DNA from: Sinorhizobium arboris LMG 14919
GTDB lineage: Bacteria; Pseudomonadota; Alphaproteobacteria; Rhizobiales; Rhizobiaceae
NCBI RefSeq assembly: GCF_000427465.1
Contig: NZ_ATYB01000014.1
Location: 1,015,570 to 1,079,569, forward strand
Direction of reading: 5' to 3'
Length of the DNA stretch: 64,000 nt
The position numbers and the translations under genes are program-made. The notes beneath the pieces were generated by a model, which was not told the origin of the DNA, ran no database searches, and worked only from the letters and a program-made list of their open reading frames with translations. Shown here piece by piece: positions 18,634 to 29,333 of the stretch (its first letter is position 1; each line of letters opens with the position of its first letter).

Positions 18634-20199
18634 ATGTGGTCGTGGATTGCATTATTTTTGGTGGCGCTCTCCGGGCTCTTCCTGGTCGCGGTCCTGTACG
18701 TTTACGGCTGGTTCGGCCGCCGGCCAAGCACCGAACCATCATTTGCGCTCCCCATCGCCGGAGACGAGACGGAGATCGATCGGCAATTAGGCCCCCTGCT
18801 GGGTGCCGCCCGGGCCGACGACAGCATGGTCGCGCTCATTTCCGACAACATCGAAGCATTCGTCGCGCGGGCGCTTTCGGCGCGCCGGGCAGGACGCAGC
18901 CTCGACCTTCAATACTATTACTGGAAGGACGATCTGACCGGGTTTCTGCTGACGCGCGAGATCATCCTTGCGGCAGACCGCGGCGTTCGTGTCCGCCTGT
19001 TGCTCGACGATATCAATGCGGGCATCCACGATCGCCTCTGCATTTCGCTCGACGCGCACCCGAATGTCGACGTCCGGCTTTTCAATCCAAGCCGGGCACG
19101 AACGGACCGCTTCCGCCGCGGGTTTGAAATGGCGATACGGGCCTTCAGCGCAACGCGCCGGATGCACAACAAGCTTTGGATCGCCGACGGCCGGCTGGCG
19201 ATATCCGGTGGGCGCAACATCGGCGACGCCTATTTCGATGCGGCCGAACTGTCGAACTTCCGCGACCTGGACGTCTGGATGGCGGGACCTGTCGCGGATC
19301 AGGCGACGGCTATGTTCGATCTCTATTGGAACAGCACTTCGGTGCTGCCGATCGCTGCGCTCAGGACGCCGCGCAAGCAGTACCTTCCGGCGCTGAGAGA
19401 GGCGCTGGACCGGCTGGCGCGCACGGCGGCGGCGCGCTTCTATCTGGAAAAGGTCGCAGACGCGGCGACGGCGGGTCCGGCCCCTTACTGGGGGAGCCGG
19501 ACCCTCCATCACAGCGCCGGCGTGCGGGTGGCATTCGACCCGCCGGAAAAGGCGCTGATGCAGAAGCGGCAGAACTGGCTGCTGCGCGAACTGTTCCCGC
19601 TGATCAAGGGCGCCAGGCGCGATCTGCGGATCATCTCGCCCTATTTCATTCCGGGTGCCGCGGGAACGCGTGTGTTGGCGCTGCTCGCCGGCAAGGGCGC
19701 AAAGGTCGCGGTGCTGACGAATTCGCTCGCTGCGACCGATGTCGCGGCCGTGCATGGGGGTTACGTGAAGTATCGCAAAGGGCTGCTCGACGGCGGAGTC
19801 GTGCTTTACGAGCTCAAGGAGCGCGGCGATTTCTTCGATCGCCACCGTATGTCGCTGTTCGGAGCGCGGAATGCGAGCCTGCACACCAAGGCCTTCGTCG
19901 TCGATGGCCTCTGCGGCTATGTGGGCTCTATGAATTTCGATCCGCGTTCCGCCTCGCTCAACACGGAGATGGGGATCGTCTTCTCCGACGAGGCGCTCGC
20001 CGCCGAGCTTCAGTCGATATTCGACGAGGAGACGACGCCGGAGAGGAGCTATCGCCTGGTTCTGGAGGACGGCCGGCCCGCATGGCGGGACCGGACGAAC
20101 GGTTCCCTTCGGCTGCTGCGGCGGGAGCCGGACGCGGGCATCCTGCGACGGCTGATCGCCGGCGCGATCCGCTTTCTGCCGCTGGAGTCCCAGCTTTGA
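18634..20199 (+). CDS. Phospholipase D-like / cardiolipin synthase-family protein
   Basis: About 521 residues: one N-terminal membrane anchor (WIALFLVALSGLFLVAVLYV), then two HKD domains. The first reads MHNKLWIADGRLAISGGRNI and the second LHTKAFVVDGLCGYVGSMNF, giving a complete pair of catalytic His-Lys-Asp sets. This form resembles YmdC/ClsC-type membrane phospholipases D, acting on phospholipids at the inner membrane. The true cardiolipin synthase usually has two membrane helices, so a remodelling or transphosphatidylation role is also possible. The ATG at 18634 puts the anchor at the very N terminus; an earlier frame start adds a basic tail. Confidence 0.85.
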   Translation: MWSWIALFLVALSGLFLVAVLYVYGWFGRRPSTEPSFALPIAGDETEIDRQLGPLLGAARADDSMVALISDNIEAFVARALSARRAGRSLDLQYYYWKDDLTGFLLTREIILAADRGVRVRLLLDDINAGIHDRLCISLDAHPNVDVRLFNPSRARTDRFRRGFEMAIRAFSATRRMHNKLWIADGRLAISGGRNIGDAYFDAAELSNFRDLDVWMAGPVADQATAMFDLYWNSTSVLPIAALRTPRKQYLPALREALDRLARTAAARFYLEKVADAATAGPAPYWGSRTLHHSAGVRVAFDPPEKALMQKRQNWLLRELFPLIKGARRDLRIISPYFIPGAAGTRVLALLAGKGAKVAVLTNSLAATDVAAVHGGYVKYRKGLLDGGVVLYELKERGDFFDRHRMSLFGARNASLHTKAFVVDGLCGYVGSMNFDPRSASLNTEMGIVFSDEALAAELQSIFDEETTPERSYRLVLEDGRPAWRDRTNGSLRLLRREPDAGILRRLIAGAIRFLPLESQL

Positions 20200-20376
20200 A
20201 CGGCGGCAGGGTTTACCGGTCGTTTACCGCAATTTCGCGAATGCCTGTGGGGAAGGCGGTCGGGTCATGCGTATTGACGGGGAGAATCGAAAAATTGTTC
20301 TACGGGCAATCCGCCCGGCCGATGAAAAGCCCTGGACCCCGGACCTCAGACTATTCAGTTTATCGAATGTTCGCGA

Positions 20377-20406
20377 CTTGAAGTGAAGGGCATTGACACT
20401 CTATGT
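20377..20406 (+). promoter_or_regulatory. Candidate RpoH (heat-shock) promoter of clpP
   Basis: CTTGAA (20377-20382) is followed after 17 bases by TCTATGT (20400-20406), about 70 bases before the clpP ATG. The hexamers resemble alphaproteobacterial RpoH promoters. An overlapping TTGACA at 20393 has only a weak -10 partner. The rest of 20200-20474 shows no gene. Confidence 0.45.
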
Positions 20407-20474
20407 AAGGTCTGAGGCTTATCCGATGATTCCGGTCCGCGCAGGGATGCGGTCCCGATTGATGAAGGTTCGAT

Positions 20475-21101
20475 ATGAGAAATCCAGTTGATACGGCCAT
20501 GGCTCTGGTGCCGATGGTTGTCGAGCAGACCAATCGCGGCGAGCGATCCTACGACATCTATTCGCGGCTGCTCAAGGAACGCATCATCTTCCTGACGGGG
20601 CCGGTCGAAGACCATATGGCGACGCTGGTCTGCGCGCAGTTGCTGTTCCTCGAGGCGGAAAACCCGAAGAAGGAAATCGCGCTCTACATCAACTCTCCGG
20701 GCGGCGTGGTGACGGCGGGCATGGCGATCTACGACACCATGCAGTTCATCAAGCCGGCGGTTTCGACGCTTTGCATCGGCCAGGCGGCATCGATGGGCTC
20801 GCTGCTGCTTGCCGCCGGCCACAAGGACATGCGCTTCGCAACGCCCAATTCCCGCATCATGGTCCACCAGCCCTCCGGCGGGTTCCAGGGTCAGGCGTCC
20901 GACATCGAGCGGCATGCCCGGGACATTCTCAAGATGAAGCGCCGGTTGAACGAGGTTTACGTCAAGCATTGCGGCCGCACCTACGAAGAGGTGGAGCAGA
21001 CGCTCGACCGCGATCACTTCATGAGCGCGGACGAAGCGCTCGACTGGGGCTTGATCGACAAGGTTATCACCTCGCGCGATGCGGTCGAGGGACTGGAATA
21101 G
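20475..21101 (+). CDS. clpP: ATP-dependent Clp protease proteolytic subunit
   Basis: A 208-residue serine peptidase that forms the double-heptamer ClpP barrel, partner of ClpX encoded next. The catalytic Ser lies in [14 protein letters not shown], the His in [10 protein letters not shown], and the Asp further downstream. The N-terminal [20 protein letters not shown] is typical of the main alphaproteobacterial ClpP. GAAGG precedes the ATG. The clpP-clpX-lon-hupB order matches most Rhizobiales. Confidence 0.97.
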   Translation: MRNPVDTAMALVPMVVEQTNRGERSYDIYSRLLKERIIFLTGPVEDHMATLVCAQLLFLEAENPKKEIALYINSPGGVVTAGMAIYDTMQFIKPAVSTLCIGQAASMGSLLLAAGHKDMRFATPNSRIMVHQPSGGFQGQASDIERHARDILKMKRRLNEVYVKHCGRTYEEVEQTLDRDHFMSADEALDWGLIDKVITSRDAVEGLE

Positions 21102-21396
21102 GTTCGGACACGGGCTTTTGTGTCGCCGCAGATGTAATTGTGACACATTTGTAATGGCGAAGGGGCTTTATCCGAGGGGCAAAGCCGTTAATATGAATCC
21201 GTAACGCTATGTTGGAACAAGGAGCATAGCATTCGGATTTTGAAAGGGAGAGTCGTTGCAACCGGTGATCGGGCCTCCGCCCGGGACGGTGAGTACTCCC
21301 GAGAACCTTGGGCGGCGCCTGGAGCCGACGTGCAAGGCGAACTGAGTGTCCGTGATATCTTTCCGAAGGTGTCCGGCGTGCTGGAAGGAAGTGGAA

Positions 21397-22674
21397 ATGA
21401 GCAAGGTCAGCGGTAGCAACGGCGGTGACTCGAAAAATACCCTCTATTGTTCGTTTTGCGGCAAGAGCCAGCATGAAGTCCGCAAGCTGATTGCCGGACC
21501 GACCGTGTTCATCTGCGATGAATGCGTCGAACTCTGCATGGACATCATCCGCGAAGAGAACAAGACCTCGATGGTCAAGTCCCGCGATGGCGTTCCGACG
21601 CCGCAGGAGATCATCAAGGTCCTCGACGAATACGTCATCGGGCAACAGCAGGCCAAGCGCATCCTGTCGGTCGCCGTGCACAACCACTACAAGCGGCTTG
21701 CCCACGCGGCAAAGAGCAGCGACGTGGAACTGGCGAAGTCGAACATCATGCTCGTGGGGCCGACCGGTTGCGGCAAAACCTATCTGGCGCAGACGCTTGC
21801 CCGCATCATCGACGTTCCCTTCACGATGGCTGACGCGACGACGCTGACGGAGGCCGGCTATGTCGGTGAGGACGTCGAGAACATCATCCTCAAGCTTCTG
21901 CAGGCGGCCGATTACAACGTCGAACGCGCCCAGCGCGGCATCGTCTACATCGACGAGGTCGACAAGATTTCCCGTAAATCCGACAATCCGTCGATCACCC
22001 GGGACGTCTCCGGCGAGGGCGTGCAGCAGGCGCTTCTGAAGATCATGGAAGGTACCGTTGCTTCGGTGCCGCCCCAGGGCGGCCGCAAGCATCCGCAGCA
22101 GGAATTCCTGCAGGTGGATACGACGAATATACTCTTCATCTGCGGCGGTGCTTTTGCCGGCCTCGACAAGATCATTTCCGCGCGCGGCGAAAAGACCTCG
22201 ATCGGCTTCGGTGCGACGGTGCGCGCTCCGGAGGACCGCCGCGTGGGCGAGGTGTTGCGCGACCTCGAGCCGGAGGACCTGGTCAAGTTCGGCCTGATTC
22301 CCGAATTCATCGGGCGCCTCCCGGTTCTGGCGACGCTCGAGGATCTCGACGAGGATGCGCTGATCCAGATTCTGTCGGAGCCGAAGAACGCTCTGGTCAA
22401 GCAGTATCAGCGGCTTTTCGAAATGGAAGACGTCGAACTGAACTTCCACGAAGACGCGCTGCGCGAGATCGCCCGCCGGGCCATCGTCCGCAAGACGGGC
22501 GCGCGCGGCCTGCGGTCGATCATGGAGAAGATCCTGCTCGACACCATGTTCGAACTGCCGACGCTGGAAGGCGTTCGCGAGGTCGTCATATCGGACGAAG
22601 TCGTCAAGGGAACGGCAAGGCCGCTCTATATCTACTCGGAGCGTTCCGAGGAGAAGACCAACGTTTCGGCTTGA
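21397..22674 (+). CDS. clpX: ATP-dependent Clp protease ATP-binding subunit ClpX
   Basis: A 425-residue AAA+ unfoldase that feeds substrates to ClpP. The N-terminal zinc-binding domain uses [12 protein letters not shown] and CDECVELC. Walker A is [12 protein letters not shown], Walker B is [10 protein letters not shown], and the ClpP-contacting IGF loop is in KTSIGFGA. The ATG in front of SKVSGSN has GGAAG upstream; a frame extension to 21346 is not family-like. The 295-base gap after clpP suggests its own promoter as well. Confidence 0.98.
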   Translation: MSKVSGSNGGDSKNTLYCSFCGKSQHEVRKLIAGPTVFICDECVELCMDIIREENKTSMVKSRDGVPTPQEIIKVLDEYVIGQQQAKRILSVAVHNHYKRLAHAAKSSDVELAKSNIMLVGPTGCGKTYLAQTLARIIDVPFTMADATTLTEAGYVGEDVENIILKLLQAADYNVERAQRGIVYIDEVDKISRKSDNPSITRDVSGEGVQQALLKIMEGTVASVPPQGGRKHPQQEFLQVDTTNILFICGGAFAGLDKIISARGEKTSIGFGATVRAPEDRRVGEVLRDLEPEDLVKFGLIPEFIGRLPVLATLEDLDEDALIQILSEPKNALVKQYQRLFEMEDVELNFHEDALREIARRAIVRKTGARGLRSIMEKILLDTMFELPTLEGVREVVISDEVVKGTARPLYIYSERSEEKTNVSA

Positions 22675-22769
22675 GCCTGCGGTGCGCCGCGCCATGCCGG
22701 CGCGCCGAGGTCGTCCCGATCGGCTGCGATCAAAGGAAGCGTGACGTAGCCGCTCACGATTGTTTGAAG

Positions 22770-22792
22770 AGCCCGCCGCGTGCGGGCTTTTT
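22770..22792 (+). terminator. Rho-independent terminator after clpX
   Basis: Hairpin GCCCGC/GCGGGC with a 5-base loop, followed by five T residues, about 95 bases after the clpX stop. Confidence 0.8.
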
Positions 22793-23075
22793 CATGGAAT
22801 GCCGTTGCGATCGTGCCGGCGAAGGGGTGGTGAAGCGGGCAGCGCAGAGCTGGCTCCGCGGGCGCCGTCCAAGTCCGTCCCCGCGAATGTTCCAGTTCAA
22901 AATCATGGTGATCGCACCAATCGATTGTTGCTAAAGTGCCGCAACAACGCGATGATGCGACGATTCAGTGGATGCGCGTTTGCGGGCCGCGACATCCCGG
23001 TCGGTCGCAAGGTTTGCAACAGCATCCGGGCTTAAGCGTCGGAGATCATCCATGAAGGCGGGGATTGCGCCGTAC
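22793..23075. other. Intergenic region upstream of lon
   Basis: No convincing gene. A 7-bp inverted repeat, TTGTTGC (22925-22931) and GCAACAA (22941-22947), with a 9-base loop is the only structure noticed. It may be a regulator site or an RNA hairpin. Small open frames here lack ribosome-binding sites. Confidence 0.3.
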
Positions 23076-23105
23076 CTTGAAAAGGCCTCTCTTGCACTCC
23101 ACTTT
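23076..23105 (+). promoter_or_regulatory. Candidate RpoH promoter of lon
   Basis: CTTGAA (23076-23081) is followed after 17 bases by CCACTTT, about 80 bases upstream of lon. The -35 is a good heat-shock match, the -10 weaker. lon is a heat-shock gene in many bacteria. Confidence 0.35.
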
Positions 23106-23185
23106 CATGTACGAAATGTGACAGCCGGGAGTGCCGTAGAGGCTCCCGGGAACGGGCCCGAAAATCGGGACGGAAAGGAAATGAT

Positions 23186-25606
23186 ATGACGAACAAAACG
23201 TCTCCGGCGACTGAAAGCGCGACCTATCCGGTTCTGCCGCTGCGCGACATCGTGGTCTTCCCCCACATGATCGTGCCGCTCTTCGTCGGCCGCGAGAAGT
23301 CGATCCGTGCACTCGAAGAAGTCATGGGTACCGACAAGCAGATCATGCTCGTGACCCAGATCAACGCTACGGATGACGATCCGGAACCCTCCGCCATCTA
23401 CAAGGTCGGCACGATTGCCAACGTGCTGCAGCTCCTGAAGCTCCCCGACGGCACCGTGAAGGTTCTGGTCGAAGGACGGTCGCGTGCCGAGATCGAGCGC
23501 TATACGCCGCGTGACGATTTCTACGAGGCGATGGCCCATGTGCTGCCCGAGCCGGACGAGGATCCGGTCGAGATCGAGGCGCTGAGCCGTTCGGTCGTCT
23601 CCGAATTCGAGAGCTATGTGAAGCTCAACAAGAAAATTTCGCCGGAAGTGGTCGGAGTCGCGAGCCAGATCGAAGATTACTCGAAGCTTGCGGATACGGT
23701 CGCATCCCACCTGTCGATCAAGATCGTCGAGAAGCAGGAAATGCTGGAGACGACGAGCGTGAAGATGCGCCTCGAAAAGGCACTTGGCTTCATGGAAGGA
23801 GAGATCTCGGTTCTCCAGGTCGAAAAGCGCATCCGTTCGCGCGTCAAGCGCCAGATGGAGAAGACGCAGCGCGAGTATTACCTGAATGAGCAGATGAAGG
23901 CCATTCAGAAGGAGCTCGGCGACAGCGAGGACGGCCGCGACGAGATGGCCGAAATCGAAGAGCGAATCTCCAAGACGAAGCTCTCCAAGGAAGCCCGTGA
24001 AAAGGCCGATGCGGAGCTGAAGAAGCTGCGCCAGATGAGCCCGATGTCGGCGGAAGCGACCGTGGTCCGCAACTATCTCGACTGGCTGCTGGGCCTGCCC
24101 TGGGGCAAGAAGTCGAAGATCAAGACCGACCTCAATCACGCCGAAAAGGTACTGGATACCGATCACTTCGGCCTGGACAAGGTTAAAGAGCGTATCGTCG
24201 AATATCTGGCGGTGCAGGCCCGTTCGTCCAAGATCAAGGGACCGATCCTGTGCCTCGTCGGCCCTCCGGGCGTCGGCAAGACCTCGCTCGCCAAGTCGAT
24301 TGCCAAGGCGACCGGCCGCGAATATATCCGTATGGCACTGGGCGGCGTTCGCGACGAGGCCGAGATTCGCGGTCACCGGCGGACCTATATCGGCTCCATG
24401 CCCGGTAAGGTCGTCCAGTCGATGAAGAAGGCGAAGAAATCCAACCCGCTCTTCCTGCTCGACGAGATCGACAAGATGGGCCAGGACTTCCGTGGGGATC
24501 CCTCTTCGGCGCTTCTTGAAGTCCTCGATCCGGAACAGAACTCGACCTTCATGGATCACTATCTTGAGGTGGAATACGACCTCTCGAACGTGATGTTCAT
24601 CACTACGGCGAACACGCTCAACATTCCGGCGCCGCTGATGGACCGCATGGAAGTGATCCGCATCGCCGGCTATACCGAAGAGGAAAAGCTGGAGATTGCC
24701 AAGCGCCACCTGCTGCCGAAGGCGATCCGCGACCATGCGCTCCAGACGAACGAATTCTCCGTGACGGATGGCGCCCTGATGGCTGTCATCCAGAACTACA
24801 CGCGAGAAGCGGGCGTGCGCAACTTCGAGCGCGAGCTGATGAAGCTGGCGCGCAAGGCTGTGACGGAAATCCTCAAGGGCAAGACGAAGAAGGTCGAAGT
24901 GACGGCCGAGAATATCAACGACTATCTCGGAGTGCCGCGCTTCCGCCACGGCGAAGCCGAGCGCGACGATCAGGTCGGGGTGGTCACCGGTCTCGCCTGG
25001 ACCGAGGTCGGCGGCGAACTGCTGACGATCGAGGGCGTGATGATGCCCGGCAAGGGCCGCATGACGGTTACCGGCAACCTGCGTGACGTGATGAAGGAAT
25101 CGATCTCGGCAGCGGCATCCTATGTCCGCTCGCGCGCAATCGATTTCGGCATCGAGCCGCCGCTGTTCGACAAGCGTGACATTCACGTCCACGTGCCGGA
25201 GGGCGCGACCCCGAAGGACGGTCCGTCCGCCGGTGTAGCCATGGCGACGGCGATCGTGTCGGTGATGACCGGCATCCCGATCTCCAAGGACGTGGCGATG
25301 ACGGGCGAAATCACCCTGCGTGGCCGCGTCCTGCCGATCGGTGGGCTGAAGGAGAAGTTGCTGGCGGCTCTGCGCGGCGGCATCAAGAAGGTGCTGATCC
25401 CCGAGGAGAACGCCAAGGACCTCGCCGACATCCCTGACAACGTCAAGAACAGCCTCGAAATCATCCCCGTTTCGCGGATGGGCGAGGTGATCGCGCACGC
25501 GTTGCTGCGGCTTCCGGAGCCCATCGAATGGGATCCGGCAAGCCAGCCGGCCGCCCTGCCGTCCGTTGATTCGCAGGACGAAGCGGGCACTTCGATCGCC
25601 CACTGA
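23186..25606 (+). CDS. lon: ATP-dependent protease La (Lon)
   Basis: An 806-residue LonA-type protease. The N-terminal substrate-binding domain starts [15 protein letters not shown], a coiled-coil linker follows, and the AAA+ module has Walker [14 protein letters not shown] and Walker [12 protein letters not shown]. The C-terminal peptidase domain carries the catalytic Ser in [11 protein letters not shown] and the Lys in [13 protein letters not shown]. It degrades misfolded and regulatory proteins in the cytoplasm, and in Sinorhizobium it is also known to affect exopolysaccharide control. GGAAAGGAAATGAT precedes the ATG. hupB follows after a terminator. Confidence 0.98.
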   Translation: MTNKTSPATESATYPVLPLRDIVVFPHMIVPLFVGREKSIRALEEVMGTDKQIMLVTQINATDDDPEPSAIYKVGTIANVLQLLKLPDGTVKVLVEGRSRAEIERYTPRDDFYEAMAHVLPEPDEDPVEIEALSRSVVSEFESYVKLNKKISPEVVGVASQIEDYSKLADTVASHLSIKIVEKQEMLETTSVKMRLEKALGFMEGEISVLQVEKRIRSRVKRQMEKTQREYYLNEQMKAIQKELGDSEDGRDEMAEIEERISKTKLSKEAREKADAELKKLRQMSPMSAEATVVRNYLDWLLGLPWGKKSKIKTDLNHAEKVLDTDHFGLDKVKERIVEYLAVQARSSKIKGPILCLVGPPGVGKTSLAKSIAKATGREYIRMALGGVRDEAEIRGHRRTYIGSMPGKVVQSMKKAKKSNPLFLLDEIDKMGQDFRGDPSSALLEVLDPEQNSTFMDHYLEVEYDLSNVMFITTANTLNIPAPLMDRMEVIRIAGYTEEEKLEIAKRHLLPKAIRDHALQTNEFSVTDGALMAVIQNYTREAGVRNFERELMKLARKAVTEILKGKTKKVEVTAENINDYLGVPRFRHGEAERDDQVGVVTGLAWTEVGGELLTIEGVMMPGKGRMTVTGNLRDVMKESISAAASYVRSRAIDFGIEPPLFDKRDIHVHVPEGATPKDGPSAGVAMATAIVSVMTGIPISKDVAMTGEITLRGRVLPIGGLKEKLLAALRGGIKKVLIPEENAKDLADIPDNVKNSLEIIPVSRMGEVIAHALLRLPEPIEWDPASQPAALPSVDSQDEAGTSIAH

Positions 25607-25666
25607 GGCAGTGCAGACAGGGCGGTAAGTGTGTCCCGCTTGCGCCCTTCGGCCAGAAAAACAAGG

Positions 25667-25693
25667 AAGACCGGCGTTCTGCCGGTCTTTTTT
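25667..25693 (+). terminator. Rho-independent terminator after lon
   Basis: A 9-bp stem AAGACCGGC/GCCGGTCTT with loop GTTCT, followed by a run of six T residues. Confidence 0.88.
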
Positions 25694-25827
25694 GTTGTAA
25701 AAGCACGCTGCAACCCTTGCATTCCAAGGGATTAGGCGCAATTGGGAATGGCAAGACGTGGGCAATGCGCAAGCGGCCCCGCCTTATGAAGACAGTCGTT
25801 TCGAACCAGCATGAAAGGGGTGGAAAC

Positions 25828-26100
25828 ATGAACAAAAATGAGCTCGTGGCTGCCGTAGCCGACAAGGCCGGACTCTCGAAGGCAGATGCGTCTTCTGCCG
25901 TTGATGCAGTTTTTGAGACCATTCAGGGCGAACTGAAGAACGGCGGCGACATCCGCCTCGTCGGCTTCGGCAATTTCTCCGTATCGCGCCGCGAAGCCAG
26001 CAAGGGCCGCAACCCGTCGACGGGTGCGGAAGTTGACATCCCGGCACGCAACGTGCCGAAGTTCACGGCCGGCAAGGGCCTCAAGGACGCCGTCAACTGA
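25828..26100 (+). CDS. hupB: DNA-binding protein HU
   Basis: A 90-residue HU-family histone-like protein: MNKNELVAAVADKAGLSKAD at the N terminus, then GFGNFSVSRREASKGRNP and the DNA-intercalating arm region reaching IPARNVPKFTAGKGLKDAVN. It binds and bends DNA as a dimer in the nucleoid. The ATG preceded by AAGGGGTGGAAAC is the family start; a longer frame from 25717 is rejected. Its own terminator follows. Confidence 0.97.
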   Translation: MNKNELVAAVADKAGLSKADASSAVDAVFETIQGELKNGGDIRLVGFGNFSVSRREASKGRNPSTGAEVDIPARNVPKFTAGKGLKDAVN

Positions 26101-26191
26101 TTTACCGATTGAGCGGCGGGTGCCTCCGTCCGCTACTGGTTCATGTTCCATCTGTCGCGATACCGCCTCGGCGGCATTCGGCAGGTTGATT

Positions 26192-26217
26192 GAGGCCCGG
26201 TCACCCGGGCCTCTTTT
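26192..26217 (+). terminator. Rho-independent terminator after hupB
   Basis: A 9-bp stem GAGGCCCGG/CCGGGCCTC with loop TCAC, followed by TTTT. Confidence 0.85.
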
Positions 26218-26336
26218 CAATCCAAGGTCACTGTCATCCAGCTGTTACAGGACAGTTGCAAAAGCCTCCCGTCCGATGATTTCGGACGCGTGCGTCACGC
26301 AGAAACGCAATGGCGTGCCGCGACAAGGAGGGACAG

Positions 26337-28532
26337 ATGAAAACATTTTCCATCACCACAGCATTGGCCGCGGCGCTTGCCGCATCGACGGCGACTGCCG
26401 TTGAAGCCGAACAGGTCTTCAACCGTATCGCATCCTTTGCGGTTGCCAGGAATTTACCCGAGGGTGCCGGGCGCAACGAGCCGACATCGGCCGAAATCAT
26501 CACTGCAAGCGTTGACGGCAACACGCTGATCTATTCCGACAGTCCCGGCAAGCGCATCGGTTTCATCGACATCGCCGATGCCAAGGCGCCTAAGGCAGGC
26601 GGCATCGTCTCCTTCGAAGGAGAACCGACCTCGGTCGCGGTTGCCGGGGCCAAAGCCCTCGTCGCCGTCAACACGAGCGAAAGCTTCACCAGGCCCTCCG
26701 GCGTGCTCGCCGTCGTAGATATCGTCGGGAAAACGGTGGACGCGACCTGCGACCTCGGCGGCCAGCCGGACTCGGTGGCCGTAAACAAGGATCGGACGCT
26801 TGCGGCGATCGCGATCGAGAACGAGCGCGACGAGGACGTCGATGACGGACAGATCCCGCAGCCGCCTGCAGGCAGTCTCGCGATCCTGTCGCTGAAGGGC
26901 GGGGTCGCCGATTGCGCGACAATCAAGCATGTGACGCTGACCGGTCTCGCCGAAATCGCCGGCGACGATCCCGAGCCGGAATTCGTTGCGTTCAACGGCA
27001 AGGATGAGATTGCGCTCACGCTCCAGGAGAATAACCACATCGTCATCATCGACGGCAGATCCGCAACCGTTAAAACGCATTTCCCTGCGGGGACAGTCGA
27101 TCTCGCGGGTATCGACACCAAGCGCGACGGCGCGATTGCCTTCACCGGCGAACAGGCCGGCCGAAAGCGCGAGCCTGACGCGGTCAAGTGGCTCGATGAC
27201 GATCGTCTGGTCATCGCCAACGAGGGCGACTACGAGGGCGGATCCCGCGGATTCACAATCTTCGACACGACCGGGAAGGTCCTCTACGAATCCGGCGCAA
27301 GCCTCGAACATGCAATTGCTTCGATCGGTCACTATCCCGAGAAGCGCTCGTCGGCCAAGGGCATCGAGCCGGAAGGGCTGGAAACGGCGCAATTCGGCGA
27401 AGACAAGCTCTTCTTCGTTCTGTCCGAGCGTGCCTCGATCGTCGGAGTCTACAAGGATACGGGCGGCGAGCCGGAGCTTGTTCAGCTTCTGCCCTCCGGC
27501 GTTTCGCCCGAGGGCGCTGTGGCCATTCCCGGGCGCAACCTGTTCGCGACTGCCAACGAGGTCGATCTCGTCCAAGACGGCGGCGCGCGGGCGCATGTCA
27601 TGATCTACGAGCGCGGGGAAGGGGAGGCTGCTTACCCGCAGATACGTTCCGCAGAGCGGGAGGGGCTGCCCATCGGCTTCGGGGCGCTTTCGGGTCTCGC
27701 GGCCGTTGCGGACAAGCCCGGCTTCCTGCATGCGGTCAATGATTCCGTCTACTCGTCGCAGCCGACCATCTACACGATCGACGCTACACGGAAGCCCGCG
27801 CTGATCACGGAAGCCCTGCCGGTCACCCGTGACGGCGCTCCCGCCCAGAAACTCGACATCGAAGGCATCGCCAATGATGGCGAAGGCGGCTTCTGGCTCG
27901 CTTCGGAGGGCAATTCCGACAAGCTCTACAGCCATGCGCTGCTCCACGTGAACGGGAAGGGCGAGATCAAGCAGGAGATCGCTCTGCCGGAAGACCTGCG
28001 CGCCAATGAGATCCGCTACGGCTTCGAAGGGGTCGCAGTCGTGGGTGAAGGGGACGAGCAGCTCCTCTGGATGGCCGTGCAGCGCGCATGGAAGGACGAC
28101 GAGAAAGGCTTCGTCAAACTTGTCTCCTACAAACCTTCGAGCAAGGAATGGGGGGCGGTGCGCTACCCGCTCGAAAAGTCGGGGGAAGGCTGGGTCGGCC
28201 TGTCGGAAATCTCCGTTCATGGCGACTACGCCTATATCATCGAGCGTGACAATCTGATCGGCGAGGCAGCAAAGCTCAAGAAGCTCTACCGCGTCGCGCT
28301 TGCGGATCTGAGACCCGTGGCACTTAACGGCGAACTGCCGGTCGTGAAGAAGGAAGAGGTGCGCGACCTCATTCCGGACCTTAAGTCGCTGAACGGCTAT
28401 GTCGTCGACAAGGTCGAAGGCTTTGCAGTCGACGCGGCCGGCAACGGCTATGTCGTCACCGACAATGACGGCGTCGACGATTCTTCCGGCGAGACGCTCT
28501 TCTTCTCCATAGGCGCGATGGACGCCATGTAA
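26337..28532 (+). CDS. Exported esterase-like phytase-family protein
   Basis: A 731-residue protein with an N-terminal signal peptide (MKTFSITTALAAALAAS, then ATAVEAEQ). The first half (about 30-330) has the repeated strand pattern of a beta-propeller (SVAVAGAKALVAVNTSESF, GQPDSVAVNKDRTLAAIAIE). The second half (about 390-720) matches the 'esterase-like activity of phytase' domain with EGIANDGEGGFWLASEGNSD. Family members are periplasmic or secreted and linked to phosphate-ester hydrolysis; this substrate is unproven. A strong AAGGAGGGACAG precedes the ATG. A bidirectional terminator separates it from the convergent MarR gene. Confidence 0.85.
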   Translation: MKTFSITTALAAALAASTATAVEAEQVFNRIASFAVARNLPEGAGRNEPTSAEIITASVDGNTLIYSDSPGKRIGFIDIADAKAPKAGGIVSFEGEPTSVAVAGAKALVAVNTSESFTRPSGVLAVVDIVGKTVDATCDLGGQPDSVAVNKDRTLAAIAIENERDEDVDDGQIPQPPAGSLAILSLKGGVADCATIKHVTLTGLAEIAGDDPEPEFVAFNGKDEIALTLQENNHIVIIDGRSATVKTHFPAGTVDLAGIDTKRDGAIAFTGEQAGRKREPDAVKWLDDDRLVIANEGDYEGGSRGFTIFDTTGKVLYESGASLEHAIASIGHYPEKRSSAKGIEPEGLETAQFGEDKLFFVLSERASIVGVYKDTGGEPELVQLLPSGVSPEGAVAIPGRNLFATANEVDLVQDGGARAHVMIYERGEGEAAYPQIRSAEREGLPIGFGALSGLAAVADKPGFLHAVNDSVYSSQPTIYTIDATRKPALITEALPVTRDGAPAQKLDIEGIANDGEGGFWLASEGNSDKLYSHALLHVNGKGEIKQEIALPEDLRANEIRYGFEGVAVVGEGDEQLLWMAVQRAWKDDEKGFVKLVSYKPSSKEWGAVRYPLEKSGEGWVGLSEISVHGDYAYIIERDNLIGEAAKLKKLYRVALADLRPVALNGELPVVKKEEVRDLIPDLKSLNGYVVDKVEGFAVDAAGNGYVVTDNDGVDDSSGETLFFSIGAMDAM

Positions 28533-28556
28533 GCGTCCGATCCGGAGAAAACAGAA

Positions 28557-28585
28557 GAGGCCGGGGCATGACGCCCCGGCCTCTG
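28557..28585. terminator. Strong hairpin terminator between convergent genes
   Basis: A perfect 12-bp stem AGAGGCCGGGGC/GCCCCGGCCTCT with a 5-base loop lies between the phytase-like gene and the MarR gene. T-tracts are weak on both sides. Confidence 0.65.
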
Positions 28586-28608
28586 CCTTCATGGAACATG
28601 AACGGCGC

Positions 28609-29082
28609 TCAGCGCGCGAGGGCGATCTCGGCGGCTTCCGCTTCTTCCTTGCGCTTGCGGATATCGTCGGTCTTCTCGACCAGTTTGCTGACGATCTCGT
28701 AGAGCTGGTCCAATTGCTCGTCGTCGAGCGCCGAAAAGATTTCTTCAATGAGCTGTTTGCGCGGATGCTCTGCCGCCTGAAGAACGGCCCGGCCGGTCTC
28801 GGTTATCGAGACGATCTTCGCGCGGCGATCCTCTGGGTCGGGTTTTCTCATGACCAGACGATCGCGTTCCAGCCCGTCGATCGCCTCGGTCACCGTTCGC
28901 GGAGCGAAGTTCAGCGCGCATGCTATGTCGGTGGACCGACAGGGTCCGAGCTTGCTCAGGAAGAACAGGAACTTGCTCCTGGCAAGCGATACGCCTTCCT
29001 CCGTCATGGACTCGTTCACCAGTCGATGAACGCGATGGTAGAGCTCGAACAGCTTGTCGGAAACCTCGAATGTCTTCTTCAT
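28609..29082 (-). CDS. MarR-family transcriptional regulator
   Basis: A 157-residue winged-helix regulator. The recognition helix region reads RSTDIACALNFAPRTVTEAI, and the wing reads VMRKPDPEDRRAKIVSIT, the DRR hallmark of MarR proteins. N- and C-terminal helices would form the dimer interface. The ligand is unknown. It is divergent from the YhaO/YhaN pair, and a possible operator lies between them, so regulation of itself or of that pair is plausible but not shown. Confidence 0.9.
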   Translation of the reverse strand: MKKTFEVSDKLFELYHRVHRLVNESMTEEGVSLARSKFLFFLSKLGPCRSTDIACALNFAPRTVTEAIDGLERDRLVMRKPDPEDRRAKIVSITETGRAVLQAAEHPRKQLIEEIFSALDDEQLDQLYEIVSKLVEKTDDIRKRKEEAEAAEIALAR

Positions 29083-29121
29083 GACCTTTAGAGTATTTAT
29101 GAGGGGCCATGTGAAATGGCA

Positions 29122-29141
29122 GTGACCCTATTGATAGTCAC
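29122..29141. promoter_or_regulatory. Inverted repeat upstream of marR (possible operator)
   Basis: GTGAC-N10-GTCAC, about 40 bases upstream of the MarR start codon. Position and symmetry suit a dimeric winged-helix regulator. No experimental support; the rest of 29083-29333 shows nothing clear. Confidence 0.35.
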
Positions 29142-29333
29142 AATTGCCGCATTTGTCGACAAAAACCACCTAAAACTTAGGAATGACCGCCGGCGATAGG
29201 AAGCGTTTCCTGCTCGCGCTGCCGCTGTTCGCAAAGCGAAGAGCTGCTGGCGGCACTGCGGCGTTTCCCCGCATTCAAGCATTCCGTGGATACCCGGTCC
29301 TGCGGCCATTGACGAACGAGGCGGCGCCGGGCC

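Noticed and set aside
23105..25765. An 886-codon minus-strand frame opposite lon
   Set aside because: Antisense shadow of a highly conserved gene; composition and lack of domains rule it out.
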